This document shows, piece after piece, positions 26,020 to 35,979 of a DNA stretch of 64,000 bases; position 1 is the first letter of the stretch; every line of letters starts with the position of its first letter. Below the pieces are notes generated by a model. That model made no database searches. It saw only the letters and a program-made list of their open reading frames with translations, and was not told the DNA's origin. The translations under genes and the position numbers were made by a program. Source of the stretch: Thermoplasmata archaeon (lineage in GTDB: Archaea > Thermoplasmatota > DTKX01 > VGTL01); contig JAWCLH010000009.1 in assembly GCA_038851035.1 (NCBI GenBank), positions 1 to 64,000 on the forward strand, given 5' to 3'.

Positions 26020-29000
26020 GTGTTAGCGAATGAGCATCTGTCTGGAGGGAGGACGTTGACGAGGCCCCTGTGGTTTGTGGCTCTTATTCTGCTCACCACC
26101 CCCATTCCCATGCCCACATTGATAGGAGAGGGGGAAGGCGCATGCTCCGGAGGTAAGGTGGAGCCCTCTATGCCACCTGCGTCCAGCCTCGAGGGTGGCG
26201 CCATGGAGAGGGCGGACCCTGAGGTCTCGGGCGAGGGCCCCCACTCCCGAAGCGTAGCCTGGGAGATGCTCGCTCCCTCCTCCTACACGATAGACAGGGT
26301 GGTAATATCGGCGGGTAGGGCGAATCTCTCTCAGGTTCTTGAGAGCGTGGGCGAGAGTTGGAGCCAGCGAGCCCGCCTCGGCGACGGGGCGGAGAGGGAG
26401 GACTTCTCCGCCGCCTGGGACGATGCCAACAACCAGATGATCATCCACGGAGGCTACTACTTCGTCTCGGGCATGCAGGACGCAAGCTGGTTCCAGCCAC
26501 TTTATACTTATTCTCCGGTGAGCAACACCTGGACTAATCGTGGGAATGCCAAACTCCCGGCGGGCAACGTCGGTGTCTGGGACGGCGCGGACGGCTGCTT
26601 CATCACCCACGGCGGGTACTACCTGAGCATGTGGGGCAATGCCTACTACAACCAAACCTGGGCCTGGTACCCGTCAATACAGGGGTGGAGCCGGCTCGCG
26701 GACGGGCCCACTCGCTTTCACCACTCCGCGGTCTGGGACCCCGTGGACGGCGTGATGATTATTTTCGGGGGTTTGGAGACGATAAGCGGCGCCCCCTACG
26801 GGGACCTCTGGGCGTTCAATATGAGCACCAATTCCTGGGCCCAGCTGAACCCCGGTGGGGTAACTCCTTCGGCACGCGCTTACCACACCGCGGTCTGGGA
26901 CACCAACGGCAGTCGGATGCTGGTTTTCGGCGGCTACAACAACGGCCCCCTCTCTGACCTTTGGGCCTTCAACTATACGCAGATGCGCTGGACGCAGCTA
27001 GCGAGCGCGTCCTCGGCGCGCTACGGCCACTCCGCCTGCTGGAATTCCGACTTAGGTGTAATGACGGTCATTGGTGGCAAGGTTGGGGCGCAGGGCACAA
27101 ACTCTAACGAGACACTGACCTACGACCCTTCTGCAAACGCGTGGGCCTCGAACGCAAACCTCCCAGCCGCGGGCCGATTCCGGCACGCCTGCGTGTACGA
27201 CACTGCCAACCATCAGGTTATTCTGTATGGGGGCGGCACTGGCAGCGGGCAGGACGAGTTCTCAGACACATGGGCCTTTAGATACGGTCATCTGGAGCTC
27301 AGGTACGTCCCCCAGGGAACCATCCAGAGCCTTCCGTTCGACACCGGCCCCGATTTCCACAGCCTCAATAGAATTACATGGTACGGAGAGATTCCTCTGG
27401 GGACGAGCATAACTCTCCGGTTCCGGTCGAGTCAAACGAATGTGAACAGCTCATCCTTCACGGACATTGGAAACGGGAGCCGGCCGGTCCACCAAGGGCG
27501 CTTCGTCCAGTGGAATGCCACCCTCCACGCCTCCTCCGACAGGACAAAGACGCCTGAGCTGGGGGCAGTGGTTCTGGAGTATACGGTAAACAGTAAGCCA
27601 AGGGCGTTCCCGGGCGAGGACAGGCAGGCCTATAAAAGGACAGAGGTTGTTCTCAATGGGAGCGCGGTGGATCTCGATGGAGACCCGGTGACATATAAAT
27701 GGAGTAGGGTCTCGGGGCCCGCGACGGCCCTCAACAATCCAGAAAGCCAGAGGGCCTCCTTCATCCCCACCAAGTCTGGAGCCTATGTGTTCTCTCTGGT
27801 CGTGAGCGACGGCTTCGCCGAAAGCCAACCCGCGACCGTAACGATAACCGTCCCGAACAGGCCGCCGAGGTGCGACGCCGGACCCAACCAAACGGGCTTC
27901 AAGAGGCAGCTCGTAACCTTCACAGCGACCGCCTCCGACGAGGACGGAGACCCCCTGAGCTACCTATGGACTCAGTCCTCGGGTCCACCCGCCATGCCCG
28001 CGGTCACCGACCAGCCCTTCCTCTCCTTCGTGCCGTTCACTATCGGCTGCTACACCTTCAGGCTGGAGGTGAGCGATGGAGAGGAGACGAGCGAACCCTC
28101 CTACGTGACGGCGGTCATCTCAGGAAAGACCCCCACCGCCCATCTGGAGGCCAGACCATCTCAGACCGGCCTGAACTCCGAAGTACTGTTCTCGGCGTCT
28201 AGGTCGAGGGACGAGGATGGCGACATCGTCGCGTGGCTCTTTGACTTCGGCGACGGAAACTCATCCGGGTGGATAAAGCATTCCTCCGTCAACCATACCT
28301 ACACCGCGCCCGGCGAGTACAACGCCACGGTCAGGGTCCGGGACGACGATGGAATGGAATCAGGGTGCGCCACAGCCTGCGTGCGCGTGGAGAACAGGCC
28401 GCCCGTCGTTGACGCACAGGTCTACCCGCTCACCGGGAACACCTCGACCGTTTTCAGGTTCTCCGTGCCCGCCGGAACCACAATTGACCCTGACGGGACG
28501 ATAGTGGCTTATGAGTGGGACTTCGGTGACGGAACAACCGCGAGCGGGAGCGCCCAGACCCATACTTATAGAAAGAAGGGAAACTACACCGTCGTCTTTA
28601 CCGTGACCGACAACTTCGGCGCAAAGGCATCAGTCGAGCTTGAGGTCAGGGTCCTGAATAGGCCCCCTGTGGTTGTATCGTACTCGCCGGCGGAGAGGAC
28701 TGTGTGCTACACAGGCGTCGGCCAGCTGTTCTCCGTAGCGATGTCGGATCCTGATGGGGACAGGCTTTTCTACGAGTGGTTCGTAAACGACGTCCCCCAG
28801 AGAGACAACGACAGCTCGATGGCCTTCACGCCCGAGAAAAAGGGGGTATACAAAATCCTTGTCAGGGTCAGCGACGGCGAAGCTGAGGCTCTCTACGGCT
28901 GGACGCTCGAGGTCAGGTCCAGACCCGCAATTGGGCAGGAGGGCAAGGTGGAACTGTTCTGGCCCGCGATTATTATCGTCCTCATCATCGCCGCGACCAT

Positions 29001-29250
29001 TACGATATTTTTCCTGCGCAGGGGCAGGGAGGGTGAGACGGAGGCGATTCTCGAGGCCGAGCCGATCGAGTCCTACGAGGGCCCCCCGCCGCCCGAGGCC
29101 GAGCCAGCCGCACCTGCTGGGGGAGAGGTAGAGGGATACGAGAGCGGCGGGGCCGGGCTGACGCCGCCCCCAGCGCTTCCTGAAGAGAGGCTGAGCTACG
29201 CCCCCGACCCATACCAGCAGAAGGTCTGGAGCAGGCGCGGCCCCGAGTAG
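26020..29250 (+). CDS. Membrane-anchored Kelch/PKD surface protein
   Basis: 1076 aa. The start is GTG 26020, or TTG 26056 behind ggaggga, which would begin directly at the signal peptide (LWFVALILLTTPIPMP). Residues of about 120-430 hold Kelch-type blades such as AVWDPVDGVMIIFGG and LWAFNMSTNSWAQL, predicting a beta-propeller. From about 525 to 970 there are five PKD-like domains with linkers NRPP and blocks such as WDFGDGTTASGSAQTHTY. A membrane helix at about 980-1003 ends in FFLRRGR, and the tail is Pro/Glu-rich and faces the cytoplasm. The role is probably surface adhesion or carbohydrate binding. It has no catalytic motif that I can see. Confidence 0.85.
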   Translation: MLANEHLSGGRTLTRPLWFVALILLTTPIPMPTLIGEGEGACSGGKVEPSMPPASSLEGGAMERADPEVSGEGPHSRSVAWEMLAPSSYTIDRVVISAGRANLSQVLESVGESWSQRARLGDGAEREDFSAAWDDANNQMIIHGGYYFVSGMQDASWFQPLYTYSPVSNTWTNRGNAKLPAGNVGVWDGADGCFITHGGYYLSMWGNAYYNQTWAWYPSIQGWSRLADGPTRFHHSAVWDPVDGVMIIFGGLETISGAPYGDLWAFNMSTNSWAQLNPGGVTPSARAYHTAVWDTNGSRMLVFGGYNNGPLSDLWAFNYTQMRWTQLASASSARYGHSACWNSDLGVMTVIGGKVGAQGTNSNETLTYDPSANAWASNANLPAAGRFRHACVYDTANHQVILYGGGTGSGQDEFSDTWAFRYGHLELRYVPQGTIQSLPFDTGPDFHSLNRITWYGEIPLGTSITLRFRSSQTNVNSSSFTDIGNGSRPVHQGRFVQWNATLHASSDRTKTPELGAVVLEYTVNSKPRAFPGEDRQAYKRTEVVLNGSAVDLDGDPVTYKWSRVSGPATALNNPESQRASFIPTKSGAYVFSLVVSDGFAESQPATVTITVPNRPPRCDAGPNQTGFKRQLVTFTATASDEDGDPLSYLWTQSSGPPAMPAVTDQPFLSFVPFTIGCYTFRLEVSDGEETSEPSYVTAVISGKTPTAHLEARPSQTGLNSEVLFSASRSRDEDGDIVAWLFDFGDGNSSGWIKHSSVNHTYTAPGEYNATVRVRDDDGMESGCATACVRVENRPPVVDAQVYPLTGNTSTVFRFSVPAGTTIDPDGTIVAYEWDFGDGTTASGSAQTHTYRKKGNYTVVFTVTDNFGAKASVELEVRVLNRPPVVVSYSPAERTVCYTGVGQLFSVAMSDPDGDRLFYEWFVNDVPQRDNDSSMAFTPEKKGVYKILVRVSDGEAEALYGWTLEVRSRPAIGQEGKVELFWPAIIIVLIIAATITIFFLRRGREGETEAILEAEPIESYEGPPPPEAEPAAPAGGEVEGYESGGAGLTPPPALPEERLSYAPDPYQQKVWSRRGPE

Positions 29251-29295
29251 AGGGAACTGCACAATCTTTTTATCAACCGGAGCCATCATTGGACC

Positions 29296-32200
29296 ATGAG
29301 CCCTGCGATGGTCAGGACACGGCGCAGGCAGGCAGCTCCGCGGGTAAGGACCGTGATGAGCATGGTGGTCCTCCTCGCAGGCACCATCGCGTGGTCTCCA
29401 ATGCTCCAGGCAATTACTTTTAAACCCGCTCTTAACCCCGCCCGCAGCCCCTTGTCTGGCGCCCGCGATGACAACCCACCGGATGAGGTCAAAGTGATGG
29501 AGAGAGGCAGCGCTCGGACATGTCGCGCGATCCCGCTCCGGCTTCGCGCCGGCGAGTTCGACCCTCTGAAGGATGAGACGTTCATTCCCGGGAACCTGAA
29601 ATCGAGCGGTGAGGACGGGTGCTTTATCGTCCAATTTGACGGACCTGTAAGGCAGGACTGGGTTGCCTGGCTTGAGGGGCGGTGTGGGGTGCTGGCTTAT
29701 CTTCCCGATTTTGCGTTCGTGGTGCGCGCTCCGCCCTCCGTCGCGGACGGGCTGAGAACGCACCCGCATATCAGGTTCGTGGGACCGTTTCATCCCGCCT
29801 ACAGGCTCCATCCGGAGCTGGCTCCGGACGGAAGGCTCCGGACCCTGAGCGTGCTTGCCTTTTCAGACTCGCTCCCCGGCCGGCTCGCACGCGAGCTCGA
29901 GTCGCTGGGAGCGGAGGTGGTGGGCGTGGAGGGCCCCGCGGTTTTCATACGCGCTCCAGATATCCTCTCCATTCAAATTGCGCGGTTACCAGACGTTCAG
30001 TGGGTCGAGGAGCTCCGGCCGGACGCTCCACATAACTATAAAACGTCGCTGATAACCTCCATTCGTTCCCCTACTGACGGCCCATACAACTTCAGTAGCG
30101 ACTCGTGCCTGTGGAGCTACAACTCCTCATACGGAGGCTTCGAGGGCTACACGGGCGGCAACATGACGGTCGCCGTCTGCGACACGGGCGTCGACGGAAC
30201 CCACCCCGCGTTCGAGGGAAGGAAGAAGCTCTTCTTCAGCTACACCGGTTCGGAGAACTGGACCGACACTGGCTGGCACGGAACGCACGTCTCCGGCACA
30301 GTGCTCGGGAGCGGGGCCTACAGGCCGGGCCACTCGGGGACTGCTGGCTACTACGGAGGAATGGCGCCGGGAGCGCAGCTCGTGGGTCAGGCCCGCTCCT
30401 TCTCAGGCGCCGGAGCCTACGCGACCTACTGCAGGGACGCATCACGCGGCAGCGCGCTTGTGCAGAGCAACAGCTGGGGTTCCTCGGGCGCTGACCACGG
30501 CGATTACGATAGCCGGGACGTAATCTACGACAGGAGTGTGAGGGATTCCGACCCCGACCGCGAGGGGAATCAGTCCCTTTGCATAGTTTTCTCCGCCGGA
30601 AACGACGGCCCCGGCAACGGGACCGTCCAGCCGCCCGCGACCGCTAAAAACGTCATCGCGGTCGGCGCAACGGACAAGGTCAACGGCACGACGGTGGCGT
30701 CCTTCAGCGCAAGGGGGCACTGCGACGACGGAAGAATCAAACCGGACCTCGTCGCGCCCGGAGTTTCTGTCGTCTCTACCAGTTCCAACGCTTCGTCGTC
30801 CTACATAACGGCCTCCGGGACGAGCATGGCCTGCCCGGTGGTCGCGGGCGCTGCCGTCGTTGTTTGCGAGCATTTCTGTGTCACCCGCGGTCTCCTCCCG
30901 AGCCCTGCGATGGTCAAAGCGGTTCTGATAAACGGCGCCGAGCCACTCGCAGACTACTCCTGGCCGGGCCCGGAGCAGGGCTGGGGGAGGCTCAACCTCT
31001 CCCGCGCCCTCCTCAATACCACAGCCCGCAAAATCTGGGTGGAGGACCAGCAGCACAAGCTCGCCACGGGCGAGAGCAGGGACTACCAGTTCAGGGTGGT
31101 TGGCGGGAGCGAACTCAGGGTAACGCTTGTTTGGAGCGACGTCCCGGGGACCGTTAACGCGAATTTTGCACTCGTCAACGATTTAAATTTGATTGTCTCC
31201 GCGCCCGATGGAACCACCTACATGGGCAATTCTTTCGCAGGCGGCTTCTCCGTCCCGGGCAACGGGAGCGATAACGTGAACAACATCGAGCAGGTAAGAA
31301 TCGCGTCCCCTGCGGAGGGCTGGTGGGGAGTCAGGGTCAGCGGGGCGAACGTGCCATCCGGCGCCCAGGACTACGCTCTCGTGATTTCGGGCAAATTCGT
31401 TCACGTCTTCCCCGAGACGACGGACCTCTCGGTCCTGAACCTCTCCGCCTCTCCCGCGGAGCCGGAGGAGGGGGAAACGATACTGCTCAGCGCCGAGCTC
31501 TTCAACGCCGGCCCAGTGGCCCTTCCGGGGCTCAGGTATCGCTTCACGGTCGGGGGCGCGGGGGGACCAGAGGCGGCCACCATCGATGGAGGGCTTGGAG
31601 GGCTCAGGCCCGGCGAGACGGCCCCCGTCAGCGCCAGCTGGACCGCAACGAGAGGTCTGTGGATTGTCGCCATCGAGGCCGACCCCTTCGATGACATTCC
31701 CGAGCGCTCGGAGGACAACAACAGCCTCTCGGTGGAGCTCTTCGTCAGGGGCTATGGAGTGCGCCTTGAGACGGGCGCAGAGAGAATCGCTGTCGACCCT
31801 GGGGAAGAGGCGCTTTTAGAAGTGGGTGTCGTCAACACCGGCAACACTGCCGACACCTATTCCATATCGCTGGAGGGTCAGGTCCTTAATGGCTGGACAG
31901 CGAAGCTAAGCGATACCAGCGTGGTTGTTCCTCGATGCGAGACCCGCCAGGTGTGGCTGACCGTTGCACCCCCCACCTGGGCCGGGGCACTCGAGAGCTG
32001 CTCCCTGTGGGTTCGCTGCACCTCCACTGGCAACTCGAGCCACACGGCCTCGGTCCAGATCACGGTCGTGGTCAACCATCTCTTCGGCCTCAATCTGACG
32101 GCGGAGCGCTGGGAGGGCTTAGTAGACCCCGGAGCCTCCACGCTATATATCCTGCGTCTGGAGAACACCGGCAACGGACCTGACCAGTTCAACCTTTTCG

Positions 32201-33249
32201 CATCGGGCCCTACAAGGGGCTGGAGGGCCTCCCTCTTCCCCCGCTCCGCAGAGCTCGAGGCTGGCGGGTGGACCGACATCGCCCTGACAGTCTCCTCGCC
32301 GCCTTGGAGCCTAGCGGGGCAATGCTGCACGGTCGAGGTATCGGCGGTTGACGCGGCGGGCATTCGCTCGTCCCTCACCATAACAACGATGGTCCGGCCC
32401 CGGGCGGGACTAGAAGTCGAAGTGGTCAAGGGAATCGTGAGCGTCCGCGCGGGCGAGGTCGCCACGCTCGCCGCGAGGCTGAGCAACACCGGTAACTTTG
32501 AGGAGGAGTTCGATACCGATGCCCTCGCACCTCCCGGTCTGTCCGCACGCACGGAGCCTCCCATCGCCCGCCTTCGGCCCGGCGGGAGCGCGATCGTGCT
32601 CGTCAGGGTCAGTCTGACGGCATCCCATCCGCCGGGGGAGGTGGGAATCGCTGTGCGGGTCGCGCCACGCTCGGATGCCTCCATGGCGCGCTCGGTGAAT
32701 ATTACCCTCGCCATCCTCCAGCGCTACTGTGTCTGGTGCGATGCTGTGGAAAGGGAGAGGACGGTTGAGAGCGGGAGTGGAGTGGATTTCGTCCTGATAG
32801 TGACCAACACGGGCACCGGCCCCGACCTGATACGCCTCTCGCTGCCCGGGGCCCTTCCGGAGGGCTGGAAAGCCTCGCTGAGCCCTGCAGAGCTCGAGCT
32901 CCAGCCTGGCGAGAGCGCGGATGTTATTCTGTCGATGACCACTCCCGCCAGCCGGGGGAGCTCGCTCATCGCGATTCCAGTCCGGGCAATCTCCTCGGGA
33001 GACGGGCGTATCGCGTGCGAAACCGTCGTTCTGCTCCATGCCACTCCCATCACCGCGCCCGGGGCCCCGAAGCCGCCCTCGCCGCTGCCGCCCTCACCGG
33101 AGCCGCCCGCTCCTACGCCGGAACCCACGATTTCAACGGAGCGCTCGTCAATTGGCCTCGTGGCCGCTCTGGCTCTTGCTGCATTATTCTCCCTGCTTGT
33201 GTGCTCGGCGGCGCTATTCATGCGGCTGCGGAGAAGAAGGTGGGATTGA
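29296..33249 (+). CDS. Membrane-anchored subtilisin-like (S8) protease with CARDB-type repeats
   Basis: 1317 aa. A basic start with hydrophobic helix (MSMVVLLAGTIAWSPM) is the export signal, and a prodomain of about 230 residues follows. The S8 catalytic domain has Asp296 in VAVCDTGVDGTHP, His331 in WHGTHVSGTV, the oxyanion Asn in FSAGNDGPGNG and Ser510 in SGTSMACPVVAG. A beta-sandwich pro-protein-convertase-like region follows, then four or more CARDB/NEW3-type repeats (TNTGTGPDLIRLSLPG and similar). A Pro-rich stretch leads to a membrane helix near residues 1283-1306 ending in RLRRRRWD. It is a cell-surface protease for feeding or processing surface proteins. It follows the Kelch protein by 45 bases, with its own TATA-like tctttttatc. 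Confidence 0.93.
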   Translation: MSPAMVRTRRRQAAPRVRTVMSMVVLLAGTIAWSPMLQAITFKPALNPARSPLSGARDDNPPDEVKVMERGSARTCRAIPLRLRAGEFDPLKDETFIPGNLKSSGEDGCFIVQFDGPVRQDWVAWLEGRCGVLAYLPDFAFVVRAPPSVADGLRTHPHIRFVGPFHPAYRLHPELAPDGRLRTLSVLAFSDSLPGRLARELESLGAEVVGVEGPAVFIRAPDILSIQIARLPDVQWVEELRPDAPHNYKTSLITSIRSPTDGPYNFSSDSCLWSYNSSYGGFEGYTGGNMTVAVCDTGVDGTHPAFEGRKKLFFSYTGSENWTDTGWHGTHVSGTVLGSGAYRPGHSGTAGYYGGMAPGAQLVGQARSFSGAGAYATYCRDASRGSALVQSNSWGSSGADHGDYDSRDVIYDRSVRDSDPDREGNQSLCIVFSAGNDGPGNGTVQPPATAKNVIAVGATDKVNGTTVASFSARGHCDDGRIKPDLVAPGVSVVSTSSNASSSYITASGTSMACPVVAGAAVVVCEHFCVTRGLLPSPAMVKAVLINGAEPLADYSWPGPEQGWGRLNLSRALLNTTARKIWVEDQQHKLATGESRDYQFRVVGGSELRVTLVWSDVPGTVNANFALVNDLNLIVSAPDGTTYMGNSFAGGFSVPGNGSDNVNNIEQVRIASPAEGWWGVRVSGANVPSGAQDYALVISGKFVHVFPETTDLSVLNLSASPAEPEEGETILLSAELFNAGPVALPGLRYRFTVGGAGGPEAATIDGGLGGLRPGETAPVSASWTATRGLWIVAIEADPFDDIPERSEDNNSLSVELFVRGYGVRLETGAERIAVDPGEEALLEVGVVNTGNTADTYSISLEGQVLNGWTAKLSDTSVVVPRCETRQVWLTVAPPTWAGALESCSLWVRCTSTGNSSHTASVQITVVVNHLFGLNLTAERWEGLVDPGASTLYILRLENTGNGPDQFNLFASGPTRGWRASLFPRSAELEAGGWTDIALTVSSPPWSLAGQCCTVEVSAVDAAGIRSSLTITTMVRPRAGLEVEVVKGIVSVRAGEVATLAARLSNTGNFEEEFDTDALAPPGLSARTEPPIARLRPGGSAIVLVRVSLTASHPPGEVGIAVRVAPRSDASMARSVNITLAILQRYCVWCDAVERERTVESGSGVDFVLIVTNTGTGPDLIRLSLPGALPEGWKASLSPAELELQPGESADVILSMTTPASRGSSLIAIPVRAISSGDGRIACETVVLLHATPITAPGAPKPPSPLPPSPEPPAPTPEPTISTERSSIGLVAALALAALFSLLVCSAALFMRLRRRRWD

Positions 33250-33295
33250 TGGATGGCCCAGCGGAGCGGTGCGCGGGGCCGTAAATCGGGAGCGC

Positions 33296-34237
33296 TCAGT
33301 CGCGAATTCCGTCCCTGGTGACCGATATAACAGCCTCTCCCTCGGGCAGATTGGGGCTGTCCACTAGACGCGCGATGCGCTTGTCGCCCTTGCTTTTACG
33401 CATATAGATTCTGAAAGTGGCGGTGTGGCCGACGATGTGGCCCCCGATCGGCCTCGTCGGGTCGCCAAAGAATGTGTCGGGCTTGGCCTGGACCTGGTTC
33501 GTGACGAGCACGACCGCGTTGCTCATATCCGCGATTCTGAGCAGATTGTGCATGTGCGTGTTGAGCTTCTGCTGCCTGTCTGCGAGCGCGCCGCGGCCGA
33601 CGTATTCGGCCCTGAAGTGCGCGGTCAGGGAGTCGACAACAATCAGCCTTATCGGGATGTCCTTGACGAGCTCCGCTATTTTCTCGACCAACAGCATCTG
33701 GTGGTGGGAGTTGAAGGCGCGGGCGACCCTGATGTTCTGGAGCGTCTCCTTCGGGTCCATGTCGTAGGCCTCGGCCATCTGGATAATCCTCTCGGGCCTG
33801 AAGGTGTTCTCGGTGTCTATCATTATCGCCTGCCCCTCGAGACCGCCATCTTTTTTAGGCCTCTGGACGTTGACGGCGAGCTGGTGCGCGATTTGAGTCT
33901 TGCCGCTCCCGAACTCGCCGTAGACCTCGCTGATTGCCTGCGTCTCGAACCCGCCCCCGAGCAAATCGTCCAGCGACTTGGCTCCGCTGGTCAACTTGCC
34001 GACGCCCTTTCTGCGCTCCAGAATAACATCGCCGGTCTCGAAACCGCCGATATCCGCCTCCTTTCGCGCGGCGTTGATGATTTTTATTGCCGTGGCCTCC
34101 CCTATCTCCGCCACTTCGACCAATTCTGCGGGCGAGGCTACTGCCAGCGCCATTAAGTCCCTGTAGCCCGCCTCCCTGAGCTTCTCGGCCGTCGTGGGGC
34201 CCACGCCGGGCAGGTCCTCTATGCTCTTCTCAGCCAT
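33296..34237 (-). CDS. radA: DNA repair and recombination protein RadA
   Basis: 313 aa, the archaeal RecA/Rad51 strand-exchange ATPase. Evidence: an N-terminal helix-hairpin-helix domain ([20 protein letters not shown]), the polymerisation linker, Walker [10 protein letters not shown], Walker B LIVVDS, loop region [13 protein letters not shown], and [20 protein letters not shown] start at ATG 34237: the frame is open upstream to 34354, but those 39 residues are not conserved. A TATA-like atttatatgg on this strand (34268-34277) lies about 35 bases before this ATG. Confidence 0.97.
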   Translation of the reverse strand: MAEKSIEDLPGVGPTTAEKLREAGYRDLMALAVASPAELVEVAEIGEATAIKIINAARKEADIGGFETGDVILERRKGVGKLTSGAKSLDDLLGGGFETQAISEVYGEFGSGKTQIAHQLAVNVQRPKKDGGLEGQAIMIDTENTFRPERIIQMAEAYDMDPKETLQNIRVARAFNSHHQMLLVEKIAELVKDIPIRLIVVDSLTAHFRAEYVGRGALADRQQKLNTHMHNLLRIADMSNAVVLVTNQVQAKPDTFFGDPTRPIGGHIVGHTATFRIYMRKSKGDKRIARLVDSPNLPEGEAVISVTRDGIRD

Positions 34238-34592
34238 CGCCGATCCCGTTCCAAAACCTGACTCGTACCATATAAATCTTGGCTGGTGGTGACCGAAAGT
34301 GGGGGCGTGTCGTGCCCCGCCCGGCCTGCAGCCAATCCCCGGGGCCCCAGACACGCCCTGCCGTTTTCACCATTACGTCCCCAAGAGACACCCGGGTCCG
34401 CGATCACAGAAAGGGCAGGGGGAACTATCGGGGCAGGGGCATGGGGAGAGCGCTTCTCGGCGCGGCTGAGGAGGACGCCCGCGCGCTGGGTGCGAGGGAC
34501 ATGGCTGCCCGGGGCATCTCGCTCCCACTTCCACACGCAGACCCCCCAAAATTTTAATTAAACCGCCCTCCATCGAGCCACCGGTGGTTCCG
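34238..34592. promoter_or_regulatory. Divergent intergenic region between radA and aldo/keto reductase
   Basis: This 355-base region holds the radA TATA element near 34268-34277 (minus strand). It also holds a strong plus-strand ttttaattaaa (34552-34562), about 35 bases before the reductase ATG. The G/C-rich middle (34290-34540) has short overlapping ORFs on both strands, none convincing. Confidence 0.5.
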
Positions 34593-35558
34593 ATGGAGGG
34601 GCAGAGGCTCAGGCTCGGGAGCACGGAGCTCATGGTCTCCGCGGTCTGCATCGGGACCTGGTCCTGGGGCTCGAGAATCGTCTGGGGATATGGGAGAGGC
34701 TATGGAGAGAGGGACATTTCCGAGGTCTACTCCGAGTGCCTGCGCAGCGGTCTCAACTTCTTCGACACCGCCGAGCTCTACGGTCTGGGCGCCTCGGAGA
34801 GGCTACTGGGCGAGTGCATCAGGAGGGAGGGGGGCGAGCCCGTCATCGCCACAAAATTCTCGCCCCTGTACCGGAGGAGGAAAAGCTCCGTCAGGAGGGC
34901 CCTCGTGGGGAGTCTCGGGAGGCTCGGGTTGAAGAGGGTCGGCCTCTACCAGGTCCACCAGTTCGACAGCCTGAGCCGGGTGCCCCGATGGATGGAGGCC
35001 CTCGCGGAGCTGAAGCGCGAGGGCCTTGTGAGCGGTGTCGGAGTCTCAAACTACTTCTCCGCAGAGATGGGCGTGGCGCTTGACGCGCTCGCGACACTCG
35101 GCGCGAGGCTCGACTCGAACCAGCTGCACTACAGCCTTCTCTACAGAAAGCACGAGCGGGGTGGTCTGCTGAAAATGTGCAGGGAGCGAGGGGTGACCGT
35201 GCTCGCCTACATGCCCCTGTGCTGGGGCGTTCTTGCCGGGAAGTACGGCCCGGACAGACTCCCCCGCAACCCTATTCGAAGGCTGGTGGTCAGCCGGAAG
35301 CTTCTGGAGCGCGCGGCCCCCCTGCTTGACGCCATGAAGAGAATGGCGGAGGGGAGGGGGGCAACGATGGCCCAGCTCGCCATAAACTGGGTCAGGGCGA
35401 AGGGAGCGATACCGATTGTGGGTGTCAAGAACCTGCGCCAGCTAGTGGACGTGAAGGGCGCCCTGCAGTGGAATCTGACGAGGAGCGAGCTCGACGAGCT
35501 GGATGAGGCCTCGGACGCGCTGGGCGAGGAGCCTCTCAGGACATTCTGGAGGTCCTGA
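34593..35558 (+). CDS. Aldo/keto reductase
   Basis: 321 aa from ATG 34593. It is an NAD(P)H-dependent oxidoreductase of the TIM-barrel AKR family; the substrate is not predictable. Evidence: RLGSTELMVSAVCIGTWSWG, the catalytic Asp-Tyr pair in FFDTAELYGLGASERLLG, the Lys in VIATKFSPLY, the catalytic His in YQVHQFDS, QLHYSLLYR, and VRAKGAIPIVGVKNLRQL. The length is normal. It carries a basic, Arg-rich middle, as do several proteins here. The following ferredoxin gene begins 13 bases on. Confidence 0.92.
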   Translation: MEGQRLRLGSTELMVSAVCIGTWSWGSRIVWGYGRGYGERDISEVYSECLRSGLNFFDTAELYGLGASERLLGECIRREGGEPVIATKFSPLYRRRKSSVRRALVGSLGRLGLKRVGLYQVHQFDSLSRVPRWMEALAELKREGLVSGVGVSNYFSAEMGVALDALATLGARLDSNQLHYSLLYRKHERGGLLKMCRERGVTVLAYMPLCWGVLAGKYGPDRLPRNPIRRLVVSRKLLERAAPLLDAMKRMAEGRGATMAQLAINWVRAKGAIPIVGVKNLRQLVDVKGALQWNLTRSELDELDEASDALGEEPLRTFWRS

Positions 35559-35571
35559 CGGCTCCTTCGCA

Positions 35572-35979
35572 ATGTTCTTATCCTGGCCGCCTGATGCGTC
35601 CTACGTGAGGTTTAGAAATGGCGCGGGCCCGAGGCAGCGGTGGAGAGAGCGGTCAGTGCGTTGGCGCCGCGAGACCTGCTTCCTGTGTGGCTCCTGCGAA
35701 GCACTCTGCGCGCTAGGGGCGCTGACTGTGCACGAGACTTTTCTCGAGGTGGACACTGGTAGATGCACGGGCTGCGGCATTTGCGTCCGTGGCTGCCCAT
35801 CGGGCGCACTCGTGATTGTGGAGAGAGAGGCGGAGAGAAGGCCGTGCCCTCCCGGGACTGCCCAGAAAAGCGTGGCGGCGGCATCGGGCCCGAGTCAGGT
35901 GCGGTCTCCTGAGGGGGCATTCGCCTCCAAGCTCTCAGGGAGGGGCCGGCCCGGTCCTGCCGGGGGGGATTTGCATTGA
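35572..35979 (+). CDS. Small two-cluster ferredoxin-like protein
   Basis: 135 aa from ATG 35572 (GTG 35605 is an alternative). Two motifs, CFLCGSCEALCALGAL and CTGCGICVRGCPSGAL, each have the CxxCxxCxxxC spacing that binds a 4Fe-4S cluster. The N-terminus is Arg-rich, and the last 45 residues are low-complexity. Its TGA is overlapped by the TTG start of thiL (TTGA), so the two are translated together. The partner is unknown; the aldo/keto reductase upstream and thiL downstream do not normally use ferredoxin. Confidence 0.82.
   Translation: MFLSWPPDASYVRFRNGAGPRQRWRERSVRWRRETCFLCGSCEALCALGALTVHETFLEVDTGRCTGCGICVRGCPSGALVIVEREAERRPCPPGTAQKSVAAASGPSQVRSPEGAFASKLSGRGRPGPAGGDLH

Noticed and set aside
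28630-29811. 393-aa minus-strand frame across the Kelch/PKD and S8 protease genes
   Set aside because: It spans the boundary of two well-supported plus-strand genes, shows no motif, and has the composition of an antisense shadow.
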